In this document: one piece after another, positions 31,182 through 39,359 of the stretch
How positions within the stretch are numbered: position 1 is the stretch's first letter
Layout of the letters: every line of letters begins with the position of its first letter
Source: Chloroflexi bacterium UBA4730
GTDB lineage: Bacteria; Chloroflexota; Limnocylindria; P2-11E
Direction of reading: 5' to 3'
NCBI GenBank assembly: GCA_002404155.1
Contig: DHJC01000062.1
Span: 1-40,003 of the forward strand
DNA length: 40,003 nucleotides
Notes under the pieces: generated by a model
Told to the model about the DNA's origin: nothing
The model's input: the letters and a program-made list of their open reading frames with translations, nothing else
The model's database searches: none
Translations under genes and position numbers: made by a program

Positions 31182-31183
31182 CT

Positions 31184-32695
31184 GTGACGACCGTCCGCGA
31201 CCAAGCGCTCGCGCCCCTTTCCCGTGCCGAGGCGGAGCGGCTCCTCCCAACGCTTTCCGTCGGCCGGCAGTCGATCGAGCGGCGGATCCTGCGCGCGCGC
31301 TGCCTCACGTACGTCGAGTCCTTCGACGTCGCGTGGGCCGAGCTCACCGCGCTGCACACGCAGGCGAAGGACCCGCTGCTCGCGGCGCGCATCGCGGTCG
31401 ACCTCGTGCATCTCGCGTACTACCTCGTACGCGGCGACGAGGTCGCCCGCCTAGCGAAGCAGGCGGAACGGCAGGCGGCGACCGACCCGCTGATGCTCGC
31501 GGAGCTTCGGCTGGGGACGTCGATCAACCGGACGGCCGCGAACGAGATCACGGCCGCGCTCACTGACGTGCGCTGGGCCGAGGACGCGCTGGCCGCGGCG
31601 CCGCGCGGCCGCGGGAAGGAGCTGGTTCTCGCGCGCGTGCAGCGGCAGCTCGCGCATCTGCTCGCCCACACCGGCGACTACGTCGGCGCGGCGACAGCTG
31701 CCGAGGCGACGTCCCGGTTCGCGGCGAGGCTCGGCGATCCATGGGAAGCGGCGTGGGCGACCTACACGAACGGGTTCGCGCACTGGTACGCCGGCCAGAA
31801 CGATCGCGCGGTCGACGAGTTCACGCGCGCCGAGGAGGGACTGCGGTCATACGGCACGTCCGCGTGGCGGTACACGCTCCTCTGCCTCGCACGCGCGCGG
31901 ATGGAGCGGGGCGAGATTGTCACGGGCGACCGGCTCGGGCGGCAGAGCGGCGCCGGCGCGCCCGAAGACCTCGCGCACATCGCGCTGCTCCGCGGTGAGG
32001 CCGAGGTCGCCGAGCGGATCCTGTCGCGCGTCCCGAAAGAATTCGCGGCCGACGAGCATTTCCGTGACTTCGTCCGCGGTATCACCAAGGGCCGGCGCGG
32101 CGATCCGCGCGGCGCGGTCCGGCTCCTCGACGAAATGGGCAAGGAGTTCGAGTCGCGCGGCATGGGGCACTGGGCTCTCGGTGCCGCGGTCCACGCCGCG
32201 TTCAATCGCGAGGCGCTCGTCCGCGGTGGCGGCAACGCGCGCGCGGCGCAGCTGGTGCGCGACATCGCTACCCGCGGAGGGGAGGGCTTCGCGTATTACC
32301 TCCCGGACGTTGCGTCGTGGCTCGGCCGCGCGGCCGAGCGCGATCCGGAGGCCCAGCCGCTCGCGAGGCTCCTCAAGTCGCGCGGCGACGCGGCGGTTCG
32401 GCGCGCGAAGAGCGATTCCGCGTCCGCGGTCGCCGCGTCGGCGCTCGACGAGGCGACGTATTACCTGCGCGCGATCGGACTGACCTGGCGTGAGATCGGC
32501 GTGCTGCACGAGATCGAGAAGCTGCAGACCGCTGGACAGCATGTCGAGCGGCGCGAGCTCGCGGAGGCGCTGCAGCTCTCGCCCGAGACGCTGCGGGTCC
32601 ACATCACGCGTATCCGCGCGAAGCTCGATATCGGGGACCGTCGCGGTGACGCGGTCCTGCTCGAAGCGGCGCTCGCACGCCGGCCGGTCGCCTAG
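31184..32695 (+). CDS. Helical-repeat transcriptional regulator with C-terminal LuxR-like HTH
   Basis: 503 aa from GTG at 31184. Residues 1 to about 420 are TPR-like helical pairs (RRILRARCLTYVESFDVAWAELTAL; YTNGFAHWYAGQNDRAVDEFTRAEEGL; VRGGGNARAAQLVRDIA). The C-terminus has RRELAEALQLSPETLRVHITRIRAKLDIGDRRGDAVLL, a helix-turn-helix of LuxR or related winged type. There is no NTPase domain, so it is not a full-size MalT/LAL protein. The helical part probably binds a peptide or protein signal. An inverted repeat sits at its promoter. Its stop shares CTAG with the HAD gene on the other strand. Confidence 0.82.
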   Translation: MTTVRDQALAPLSRAEAERLLPTLSVGRQSIERRILRARCLTYVESFDVAWAELTALHTQAKDPLLAARIAVDLVHLAYYLVRGDEVARLAKQAERQAATDPLMLAELRLGTSINRTAANEITAALTDVRWAEDALAAAPRGRGKELVLARVQRQLAHLLAHTGDYVGAATAAEATSRFAARLGDPWEAAWATYTNGFAHWYAGQNDRAVDEFTRAEEGLRSYGTSAWRYTLLCLARARMERGEIVTGDRLGRQSGAGAPEDLAHIALLRGEAEVAERILSRVPKEFAADEHFRDFVRGITKGRRGDPRGAVRLLDEMGKEFESRGMGHWALGAAVHAAFNREALVRGGGNARAAQLVRDIATRGGEGFAYYLPDVASWLGRAAERDPEAQPLARLLKSRGDAAVRRAKSDSASAVAASALDEATYYLRAIGLTWREIGVLHEIEKLQTAGQHVERRELAEALQLSPETLRVHITRIRAKLDIGDRRGDAVLLEAALARRPVA

Positions 32696-33339
32696 CGTCC
32701 CACCAGTGCGAGCACCCGCTCGAGACCCCGGGTCTGACCGGGCTCGACGCGGGGGAGCAGGAGCACGACGCAGCCCGCCGCGACCGCACCGCCGTCCACG
32801 GCGTGATCGCCGACGACCACCGTCTCGCTCGGTGCCGTACCCATCGCCTTGCACGCTTCGAGGAAGATCCGGACGTCGGGCTTCTCGATGCGGTGCTCGT
32901 AGGAATGGGTGTACCCGTCGATGAGATCGCCCCACCCGTGCGCCTCGAAGACCGGGCGGAGGTCCTCGGCCACGTTGCTCACGACGCCGATCCGCAAGCC
33001 GCGCTTCCGCAGCTCCCGCAGCACCGGCTCGGTGTCCGGGTAGGGCAACCACCTCGTGTGGTCCATGACCCGCTCGTAGAGGAGCGTCGAGAGCCCCGGC
33101 TTGTGGGCGTCGGCCTGAGCGAAGAGCGCGGTCCACCCCGAGCGATGGGCCTCGGGCGAGAGGTCGCGCTGCACCGCGATGGCCGCCGGGGTCTTGGAGT
33201 CGCGCCAGATCTTGTCCCACAGCTCGCGGGCGACCTGCGGCGCCACGCCGGCCTCGACGATGACCGCCGCGCCGTCAGGGCTGTGGAACAGCGTGTCGCC
33301 GAAGTCGAAGCACACTCCCTTCATGCGAGGTGGCGTCAT
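32692..33339 (-). CDS. HAD-superfamily hydrolase
   Basis: 215 aa. The start is ATG at 33339, overlapping the upstream nuclease stop (ATGA). Motif I is KGVCFDFGDTLF (nucleophile Asp12; the second Asp is displaced, DFGDT, as in many HAD proteins), motif II is IGVVSNV, motif III is KPDVRIF and motif IV is VVVGDHAVDGGAVAAG. The helical cap between I and II indicates a C1-cap phosphatase such as a phosphoglycolate or nucleotide phosphatase. Substrate unknown. Coupled to the ribonuclease gene. Confidence 0.9.
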   Translation of the reverse strand: MTPPRMKGVCFDFGDTLFHSPDGAAVIVEAGVAPQVARELWDKIWRDSKTPAAIAVQRDLSPEAHRSGWTALFAQADAHKPGLSTLLYERVMDHTRWLPYPDTEPVLRELRKRGLRIGVVSNVAEDLRPVFEAHGWGDLIDGYTHSYEHRIEKPDVRIFLEACKAMGTAPSETVVVGDHAVDGGAVAAGCVVLLLPRVEPGQTRGLERVLALVGR

Positions 33340-34832
33340 GCGAGCTCCACGGTCTCGCGCCAGCGCGGGACCTTCGTGGCGAAGCCGAGCGCTTTCACCT
33401 TCGGCTCGAACGCGATCTGCGCCGCCGGATCCCCGTGCACGATGAACGTCAGCTTCGGCGCGATGCTGAAATTCCGCAACCAGGCGAGGAGCTCGGGCTC
33501 GTCGGCATGCGCCGAGAAGCCGCTGATCGAGCGCACCTGGCATGCGACGTCGAGGTCCTGGCCGTCGATCCGCACCTGCTTCGCGCCCTGTTGCAGCTGT
33601 GCGCCGAGCGTGCCCTCGCCCTGGTAGCCGACGAACAGGAGGGTCATCGCGGGATCGCCGATGAGCGCTTTCGTGTGCTGCACGATCCGGCCGCCGGTGA
33701 TCATCCCGTTCGACGCGACGACGATGAACGGCCGCGGTCCACTCGCGTCGAGGTCCTGCGACGCCTGTGCGTCTGTCACCATGACCGCACCCGGGTAGTC
33801 CAGCGGCGCTTCGGCCTTCGCCAGGAGCGCGCGGGTCTCGTCGTCGAAGTACTCCGCGTACTTTCGGTAGATCTCGGTCGCGCCGCCGGCCATCGGCGAG
33901 TCGAGATAGAGCGGCACGTGCGGGATGGTCCCCGCGCTGAGCAGCCGGTCGAGCTCGTACACCACCTCCTGCGTCCTACCGATCGCGAACGACGGCATGA
34001 GCAGCACGCCCGTGGCACCCTGGACCGCGGACACGCACTCGCCGAGCATCCGGATCGCGTCCTCCTGCGGCTCGTGCGTTCGTCCGCCATATGTCGACTC
34101 GACGAGGAGATAGTCGCCATCACGCACGGGGGTCGGGTCGCGGATGATCGGGGTGTTCGGCCGTCCGAGATCGCCGCTGAAGACGATCGTCCGATCGCCG
34201 CCGTTGTCGCGGGCGCGCACGCGGATGATCGCCGACCCGAGGATGTGCCCGGCGTCCAGGTATGTCGCCGTGACGCCCGGCGCGATCTCGGTCTCGACGC
34301 CGTACTCGAGGCCCGTGCACTGGTCGAGCGCCGTCGTGGCATTCGCCGTCGTGTACAGCGGCTCGCGCAGGTAGGTCAACGCCTCGGGCGGTGCGTCGCG
34401 CGTGGCCCGTTCCGCGTCTTCGTCCGTCGCGGCAGCAAGCTCCGCGGCCGCCGCACGATCCTCGACGGCCGCGCGGTCCGGGTGCTTGCGGGCGAAGCGC
34501 TGATGCTTCGCGGCGAATTCCTCCTGCAGCTTGGCCGAGTCGAGCAGGACCAACCGCGTGAGCTCGACCGTCCCGCGCGTCGCGTACACCGGACCTCCGA
34601 AGCCGAGCGCGCTCACGTGGGGGATGAGGCCGCAGTGATCGAGATGCGCGTGCGTGAGGAGCACGGCGTCGATGGCCTTGGGCTCGTAGGCGAACCGGAC
34701 CCGGTTGCGCAGCACGTCGTGCGGGCTTCCCTGGAACATCCCGCAATCGACGAGCACGCGCGCGCGATCGGTCTCCAGCAGGTACTGGGAGCCGGTCACC
34801 GTCTGTGCCGCGCCGAGGAACGTGAGGCGCAT
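33336..34832 (-). CDS. Beta-CASP metallo-beta-lactamase ribonuclease (COG1236/YSH1-like)
   Basis: 498 aa from ATG at 34832 (MRLTFLGAAQTVTGSQYLLE). The zinc motif LLTHAHLDHCG gives His61, His63, Asp65 and His66; further ligands lie in AGHILGSAII and FSGDLGRPNTP. The beta-CASP region holds VESTYGGRTHEP, and the RNA-specificity part has FVGYQGEGTLGAQLQQG and SGFSAHADEPELL. This is the CPSF73-like exo/endoribonuclease group rather than RNase J, and it processes or decays RNA in the cytosol. An insert of about 60 charged/Ala-rich residues (KHQRFARKHPDRAAVEDRAA...) follows the first metal motif. No ribosome site is visible. Confidence 0.93.
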   Translation of the reverse strand: MRLTFLGAAQTVTGSQYLLETDRARVLVDCGMFQGSPHDVLRNRVRFAYEPKAIDAVLLTHAHLDHCGLIPHVSALGFGGPVYATRGTVELTRLVLLDSAKLQEEFAAKHQRFARKHPDRAAVEDRAAAAELAAATDEDAERATRDAPPEALTYLREPLYTTANATTALDQCTGLEYGVETEIAPGVTATYLDAGHILGSAIIRVRARDNGGDRTIVFSGDLGRPNTPIIRDPTPVRDGDYLLVESTYGGRTHEPQEDAIRMLGECVSAVQGATGVLLMPSFAIGRTQEVVYELDRLLSAGTIPHVPLYLDSPMAGGATEIYRKYAEYFDDETRALLAKAEAPLDYPGAVMVTDAQASQDLDASGPRPFIVVASNGMITGGRIVQHTKALIGDPAMTLLFVGYQGEGTLGAQLQQGAKQVRIDGQDLDVACQVRSISGFSAHADEPELLAWLRNFSIAPKLTFIVHGDPAAQIAFEPKVKALGFATKVPRWRETVELA

Positions 34833-34870
34833 CTGCGCATGATGCCGCGCTAGCATCACGCGCGCAGATG
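34830..34870. promoter_or_regulatory. Divergent promoter with two-part symmetry spanning both start codons
   Basis: CATCTGCG (34830-34837) and TGATGC (34840-34845) are mirrored by GCATCA (34853-34858) and CGCAGATG (34863-34870). The two outer ends are the start codons of the nuclease and of the acetyltransferase. Only 35 bp separate the genes, so both mRNAs must be nearly leaderless. TAGCAT (34851-34856) fits a -10 for the plus strand. Confidence 0.45.
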
Positions 34871-35410
34871 TACGGTCCCGTGCTGGTGGGCACGAAGGTC
34901 ACCCTTCGCCCGCCCGACGACTCTGATGCCGCGCGCTTCGTCGAGTGGTTCGGCGATCTCGAAGTGACGCGCTACCTGCTGCGGCGCTTCGCCGTCGGCC
35001 AGCTGCAGGAGGAGGGCTTCCTCAAGACGGTCGGCGAGTCGACGACCGACGTGTTCTGGATGCTGGAGGCCGGTGGCCGTCCCATCGGCGCGACCGGCAT
35101 CCACCAGATCGACTGGCTGCACGCCCACGGGACGACCGGGATCGTCATCGGCGTGAAGTCCGAATGGCGCAAAGGCATCGCGTCGGAAGCGATGCAGCTG
35201 CGCACCGAGTACGCCTTCCGGCAGCTGAACCTGCACAAGCTCAGCTCGAGCACGTTCGCCGAGAACGAGCCGAGCAGGCGCGCGTTGCTCAAGGCGGGCT
35301 ATCGCGAGGTGGGCGTCGAGCGTGAGCATCTTTACCGCGAGGGCCGCTGGCACGACCACTGGCTCTGCGAGGTCCGGCGCGATGACTGGGAGCCGCCGCA
35401 GGCGCGCTGA
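34868..35410 (+). CDS. GNAT family N-acetyltransferase (RimJ/RimL-like)
   Basis: 180 aa from ATG at 34868. Acetyltransf_3-type features: VTLRPPDDSDAARFVEW at the start, GIVIGVKSEWRKGIASEAMQLRTEYAF (motif A, with RKGIAS as the CoA loop), LNLHKLSSSTFAENEPSRRALLKAGYREVG (motif B) and HDHWLCEVRRDDW at the end. This pattern belongs to ribosomal-protein Ser/Ala acetyltransferase relatives and antibiotic or amino-acid acetyltransferases; the substrate is unknown. Divergent from the beta-CASP nuclease. Confidence 0.9.
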   Translation: MYGPVLVGTKVTLRPPDDSDAARFVEWFGDLEVTRYLLRRFAVGQLQEEGFLKTVGESTTDVFWMLEAGGRPIGATGIHQIDWLHAHGTTGIVIGVKSEWRKGIASEAMQLRTEYAFRQLNLHKLSSSTFAENEPSRRALLKAGYREVGVEREHLYREGRWHDHWLCEVRRDDWEPPQAR

Positions 35411-35415
35411 CGCCG

Positions 35416-35431
35416 CCCCCCGGGTGGGGGG
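35416..35431 (+). terminator. GC-only hairpin after the acetyltransferase
   Basis: CCCCCC (35416-35421) can pair with GGGGGG (35426-35431) across a 4-nt loop, 5 bp after the stop. No T-tract, so a weak or factor-dependent terminator. The remaining sequence to 35563 shows no gene. Confidence 0.35.
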
Positions 35432-35563
35432 GGTCGACCGCCGACCCAGCGAGCCGCAAGTCACCGTTTGATCCGTGGTCACCGGGATGGCCCATTCGTC
35501 ATGGCTCCGTCGTTCCGCGAGGTCATCTAGTCGCAGCAGACGCGGTGCGAGACCATTGGCGCA

Positions 35564-36535
35564 GTGGACGGGCAGCCGAAGGTCCTGATCGTGGACGATG
35601 ACCCCGCGCTCTGCGCGGTGCTGGCCGACCGGTTGGCCGCCGACGGACTCTCCAGCGAGTCGGTCCACGACGGCCTGACCGCGGTCGAGCGCGCCCTCGC
35701 GCTCCGGCCGCAGCTGATCCTCCTCGACCTCTCGCTGCCGGAGCTGTCCGGCGACCAGGTCTTCGCGCGCTTGCAGGCGGATCACCGGACGCGCTACACA
35801 CCGGTCATCTTCCTCACCGGCGCGGCCCAACGCACCGACATGGTCCGGCACCTCCTTGCGGGCGCCGACGATTACGTGACCAAGCCGTTCGACCTCGACG
35901 AACTTGCGGCCCGCGTCCAAGCCGCACTGCGGCGCGCGCGCACCCTGGGTGGCCTCAATCCGCTTTCCGGACTGCCCGGCAACAGTGCGATTTACGGCGC
36001 AATCACCGTGCGGCTGCGGAATGCGCAGCCGTTCGCGTGTCTGTACGTGGACATCGACAATTTCAAGCCGTTCAACGACCGCTATGGCTTCACCCGCGGA
36101 GACACGCTCATCATCGCGCTCGCGGAGGCTCTCTTCGGCGGCGTCTCCGGCCCGGGCGACGGGGCGTTCCTCGGCCACATCGGCGGCGACGACTTCGTCG
36201 TCCTGTGCGACGTGGACGCCGCCGAGTCGCTCGCCGACGGGATCGTGGCGCGGTTCGCGCTCCGGTCACGTGAGCTGCATGACGCGGGTGATCGTGCCGC
36301 CGGCGGCTACGAGGCACCGGATCGGCGCGGAATGCGCACGCGCTGGCCGCTCGCCTCCGTGTCCGTCGGGATCGCAATCGCCGAGCCGGGTGCCTTCTCG
36401 AGCGCCGCGGCGCTCGCCCAGGCGGCGGCGGAGATGAAGGGCGTCGCCAAGCGGAAGCACGGTGGCCACGTTGCGATCGATCGGCGTGTCATGGCGGCGA
36501 ACCTCCACGAAGAGGCGCATTCCCTGCGGTCCTAG
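35564..36535 (+). CDS. Response regulator with degenerate GGDEF output domain
   Basis: 323 aa from GTG. The receiver domain (about 5-125) is intact: Asp11-Asp13 acidic pocket, phospho-acceptor Asp55 (LILLDLSLPE), Thr in FLTGA, Lys in VTKPF. The output domain (about 135-310) has PLSGLPGN and YVDIDNFKPFNDRYGF like diguanylate cyclases, but the active-site loop is GGDDF (207-211) instead of GG(D/E)EF, and no RxxD inhibitory site is five residues upstream (FLGHIGG). It may be a weak cyclase or a GTP/c-di-GMP-sensing output. No kinase is adjacent. Confidence 0.9.
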   Translation: MDGQPKVLIVDDDPALCAVLADRLAADGLSSESVHDGLTAVERALALRPQLILLDLSLPELSGDQVFARLQADHRTRYTPVIFLTGAAQRTDMVRHLLAGADDYVTKPFDLDELAARVQAALRRARTLGGLNPLSGLPGNSAIYGAITVRLRNAQPFACLYVDIDNFKPFNDRYGFTRGDTLIIALAEALFGGVSGPGDGAFLGHIGGDDFVVLCDVDAAESLADGIVARFALRSRELHDAGDRAAGGYEAPDRRGMRTRWPLASVSVGIAIAEPGAFSSAAALAQAAAEMKGVAKRKHGGHVAIDRRVMAANLHEEAHSLRS

Positions 36536-36546
36536 ACTCGCGCTCG

Positions 36547-37497
36547 GTGGACACCCTCGAACGGCCCGCGACGGTCACCGGATCGCAGCGGACGGAGATC
36601 GAGGCCCAGCGCCAGGCGACGCACGAGACCCACCGCGCGACGGTGCCGGCGATGGAAGCACTCCTCTATCAGCCGATCCCCATCCTCGATCACGGCTTCG
36701 TCCGGGTGATCGATTACATGGGTGACGATGCTGCCGTCGTCCAGGCCGCGCGCGTGTCGTACGGCGCCGGGACGAAGAAGATTCGCGAGGACGCGGGGCT
36801 CATCAACTACCTGATGCGGCATCGCCACACCTCGCCGTTCGAGATGTGCGAGCTGAAGATCCACGTGAAGATGCCGATCTTCGTCGCGCGGCAGTGGATC
36901 AGACACCGCGTGGCCAACCTGAACGAGGTCTCTGGCCGGTATTCGATCCTCGACAACGAGTTCTACATGCCGGACAGCGACAACGTCGCGGCGCAGGCAC
37001 GGACGAACCGGCAGGGCCGCGGCGACGTGCTGAACACGGGCGAGGCGGCGCGGGTGCTCCAGATCCTGCGCGACGACGCGACCCGCTCGTACACGCACTA
37101 CGAGGAGATGCTCAACGAGATCGACGGCCAGATCGTCGATCCAGAGCGGCAGGGCCTCGCACGCGAGCTCGCCCGGATGAACCTGCCGGTGAGCCTGTAC
37201 ACGCAGCTCTACTGGAAGATCGACCTCCACAACCTGCTGCACTTCCTCAACCTTCGCGCCGCTCCACACGCCCAGTACGAGATCCGCATGTACGCGGAGG
37301 CGTTGATCGGCGTCGTGAAGCAGTGGGTCCCGCTCACCTACGCCGCGTTCATGGACTACCGGATGGGCGCGTACGAGCTGTCGGCGAAGGGCCTCGCGGC
37401 CGTACGACGGCTGCTGCGCGGCGAGCAGGTGGAGCGCGAATCCACCGGCATGTCGCCGGGCGAGTGGCGCGAGCTCATGGAGACGCTCGAGCGCTGA
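36547..37497 (+). CDS. thyX: FAD-dependent thymidylate synthase
   Basis: 316 aa from GTG at 36547, with about 35 extra N-terminal residues compared with compact ThyX; MEALLYQP at codon 36 is an alternative start. The ThyX signature RHRVANLNEVSGRYS (RHR-x7-S) follows FVARQWI, and FEMCELKIHVKMP and FLNLRAAPHAQYEIR supply further flavin and dUMP contacts. It makes dTMP from dUMP with methylene-tetrahydrofolate and FAD. Together with tdk it covers dTMP supply; no thyA is in the window. The next gene overlaps its end. Confidence 0.95.
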   Translation: MDTLERPATVTGSQRTEIEAQRQATHETHRATVPAMEALLYQPIPILDHGFVRVIDYMGDDAAVVQAARVSYGAGTKKIREDAGLINYLMRHRHTSPFEMCELKIHVKMPIFVARQWIRHRVANLNEVSGRYSILDNEFYMPDSDNVAAQARTNRQGRGDVLNTGEAARVLQILRDDATRSYTHYEEMLNEIDGQIVDPERQGLARELARMNLPVSLYTQLYWKIDLHNLLHFLNLRAAPHAQYEIRMYAEALIGVVKQWVPLTYAAFMDYRMGAYELSAKGLAAVRRLLRGEQVERESTGMSPGEWRELMETLER

Positions 37498-38567
37498 GCA
37501 CCGACCGCGCCGGGTTCCTGTGGGACCCGCGCCTCGCGTCGCACGTCTATCGCGCCGATCACCCGCTCAAGCCGCGTCGGCTCATCGGCGTGCACGACAC
37601 CCTCGAGAAGCTCGGGGCGTTCGGCCGCCCGAACGCGGTCGTCCTCGCTCCGCGCGACGCGACCATCACGGAGATCGAACGGATCCATTCGCCCGCGTAC
37701 GTTCACGGGGTGCAGGAGGCCTCGGCCGATCCCGACCGCGACTCCTCCCGGTGGGGGCTGTCGGCGCACGGTGACACGCCGCCGTTCGCCGGCATGCATG
37801 AGGCCTCGCTGCTCACCACCGGCGGGACGTTGCGCGGGATGGAGGAGGTCCTCGCGGGCCGCCTCCGCGTCGCGTTCAACGGCGCCGGCGGGCTGCACCA
37901 CGCGATGCGCGACCGCGCATCGGGGTTCTGCATCTACAACGATCCGGCGATCGTCTGCGGGCTCATCGCCGACCGCGGTCTCAAGGTCGCGTACGTCGAC
38001 ATCGACGCGCACCACGGCGACGGCGTGCAGGCCGCGTTCTACGACACCGATCAGGTCCTCACGATCTCGCTGCACGAGACCGGACGCACCCTCTTCCCCG
38101 GCACGGGCTTCGCGCAGGAGCGGGGCACCGGCAAGGGTGCTGGGTACAGCATCAACGTCGCGCTGCCCGCGTACACCGACGACCGCGCGTATACGAACGC
38201 CTTCGACGCGGTGGTCCCACCGCTCGTTTCGCGATTCGGGCCCGACGTGCTGGTGACCCAGCAGGGGATCGACTCGCACTTCACTGACCCGCTCACGCAC
38301 CTGCAGGTCTCGACCCGCGCCCGCGAACACGTCGTCCGCGCATTCCGTGGCTTCGGGTTGCCGTGGGTCGCGATGGGCGGCGGTGGCTACGACCTCGATG
38401 CGGTGGCGCGGGGATGGTCGATCGACTACCTCGTCATGCTCGACGCGCCGATCCCCGACGAGCTGCACGACGCCGATCCGCCCGCGTGGACCGGCGACGA
38501 GCGGGACGCCATCGACGTGGCGACGGACGTCGCCGTGCGCGACGCGCTCGCGGCCGCGTTCACGTGA
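37464..38567 (+). CDS. Histone deacetylase/AcuC family metal-dependent deacetylase
   Basis: 367 aa from GTG at 37464, or 357 from CTG at 37494, which would give a CTGA overlap with thyX; no ATG is available before the conserved N-terminus (GFLWDPRLASHVYRADHPLKPRRL). Catalytic features: GGLHHAM (His-His pair), YVDIDAHHGDGVQAAFYD (zinc Asp and His), GIDSHFTDPL (zinc Asp) and the Tyr loop MGGGGYDLDAV. Deacetylates lysines (AcuC on acetyl-CoA synthetase) or polyamines in other members. Cytosolic. The target here is unknown. Confidence 0.9.
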   Translation: MARAHGDARALSTDRAGFLWDPRLASHVYRADHPLKPRRLIGVHDTLEKLGAFGRPNAVVLAPRDATITEIERIHSPAYVHGVQEASADPDRDSSRWGLSAHGDTPPFAGMHEASLLTTGGTLRGMEEVLAGRLRVAFNGAGGLHHAMRDRASGFCIYNDPAIVCGLIADRGLKVAYVDIDAHHGDGVQAAFYDTDQVLTISLHETGRTLFPGTGFAQERGTGKGAGYSINVALPAYTDDRAYTNAFDAVVPPLVSRFGPDVLVTQQGIDSHFTDPLTHLQVSTRAREHVVRAFRGFGLPWVAMGGGGYDLDAVARGWSIDYLVMLDAPIPDELHDADPPAWTGDERDAIDVATDVAVRDALAAAFT

Positions 38568-39247
38568 ACGAGCTCCTGTGGCTCGCGCGCTCCCCGCGGC
38601 GCGGAGCCGAGGCGGTCCTGGCGCGCGGCACGCTACCAGCCGCGGTCGTGCTCGTCCTCGCCGCGACCGCGGTCGCGGCCGTCAACGCCGCGCGCTTCGC
38701 CGCCGACGTACCGGTGAGCAGCGTGCTCTTCGGCGACAGCCGCAGCCCAGCGATCGCCGCGCTCATCGACGCACTTGGCCGAGACCGCGCCGCGATCGTG
38801 GCTTACCTCATCGAGCAGTCCTGGACGGCCGTGGTCGTGGTGACGGCGTTGTCGCCCCTTCTCGTATGGCTCCTCGGTGCGACCGCGGTCCAGGGAGCCG
38901 CACGACTCGACGGTGCCCGCCGGCCGTTCCGGCCGATCCTCGTCCTGTTCGGCTACGCGATCGCGCTCACGCGCATTCCGGCCGACGGCGCGGCAGCGGT
39001 ATTGGGGAGCGGGCAGGCCGCGGGGGCGCAGGTCGCGCAGCTCATCGGTACCGCCGGTCTCGTCTGGCTTGCGGTCATCGCCTGGCGGGCCATCGAGCTG
39101 TACTACGGGCTGCCGCAACGCCGCGCCTTGATCGTGCTTCTCATCGCGATCGTCGTGTTCTACCTCGTGCCGCTCGTACTGATCGTCGGGTCCGTGGTCG
39201 TGCTCATCGTCGCGGCGATCGTCCTCGAGTACGTCCCCGGGCACTAG
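38564..39247 (+). CDS. Yip1-like polytopic membrane protein
   Basis: 227 aa from GTG at 38564, overlapping the deacetylase stop (GTGA). Five hydrophobic helices: PAAVVLVLAATAVAAVNAA, AVVVVTALSPLLVWLLGATAV, then an RPILVLFGYAIALTRIP segment, GTAGLVWLAVIAWRAIELY and a last long pair LLIAIVVFYLVPLVLIVGSVVVLIV. WLLGATAVQGAARLDG followed by RPILVLFGYA and WRAIELYYGLPQRRAL matches Yip1/YIF1-like bacterial proteins of unknown role. It ends with a C-terminal EYVPGH just before a hairpin at 39262-39284. Confidence 0.72.
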   Translation: MNELLWLARSPRRGAEAVLARGTLPAAVVLVLAATAVAAVNAARFAADVPVSSVLFGDSRSPAIAALIDALGRDRAAIVAYLIEQSWTAVVVVTALSPLLVWLLGATAVQGAARLDGARRPFRPILVLFGYAIALTRIPADGAAAVLGSGQAAGAQVAQLIGTAGLVWLAVIAWRAIELYYGLPQRRALIVLLIAIVVFYLVPLVLIVGSVVVLIVAAIVLEYVPGH

Positions 39248-39275
39248 CTAGGTGAGCTGCTTGTGGTGTTGGTGA
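39244..39275 (+). repeat. Imperfect direct repeat, left copy
   Basis: CTAGCTAGGTGAGCTGC plus 15 more bases, ending GTTGGTGA. About 23 of 32 positions match 39971-40003, allowing one 1-nt gap, and four of the mismatches in the middle are transitions. It overlaps the stop of the Yip1-like gene. Together the copies flank the terminal acetyltransferase gene. Confidence 0.4.
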
Positions 39276-39359
39276 TCGACCACAGGGTCCACCGAGCGTT
39301 TCGTGAGTAAGCGTTGTCGGGTTATGCGACACGCACAGTCGCTGTAGTAGGGAGGACCG

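Noticed and set aside
32692..33339. HAD motif I with DFGDT instead of DxDGT as a possible catalytic loss
   Set aside because: The DFGDT form is frequent in functional-looking HAD proteins; not notable alone.
39300..39359. Possible IS481-like left end upstream of the last GNAT gene
   Set aside because: Only a short symmetric stretch and no transposase codons could be recognised, so it is mentioned within the direct-repeat finding but not called as an IS.
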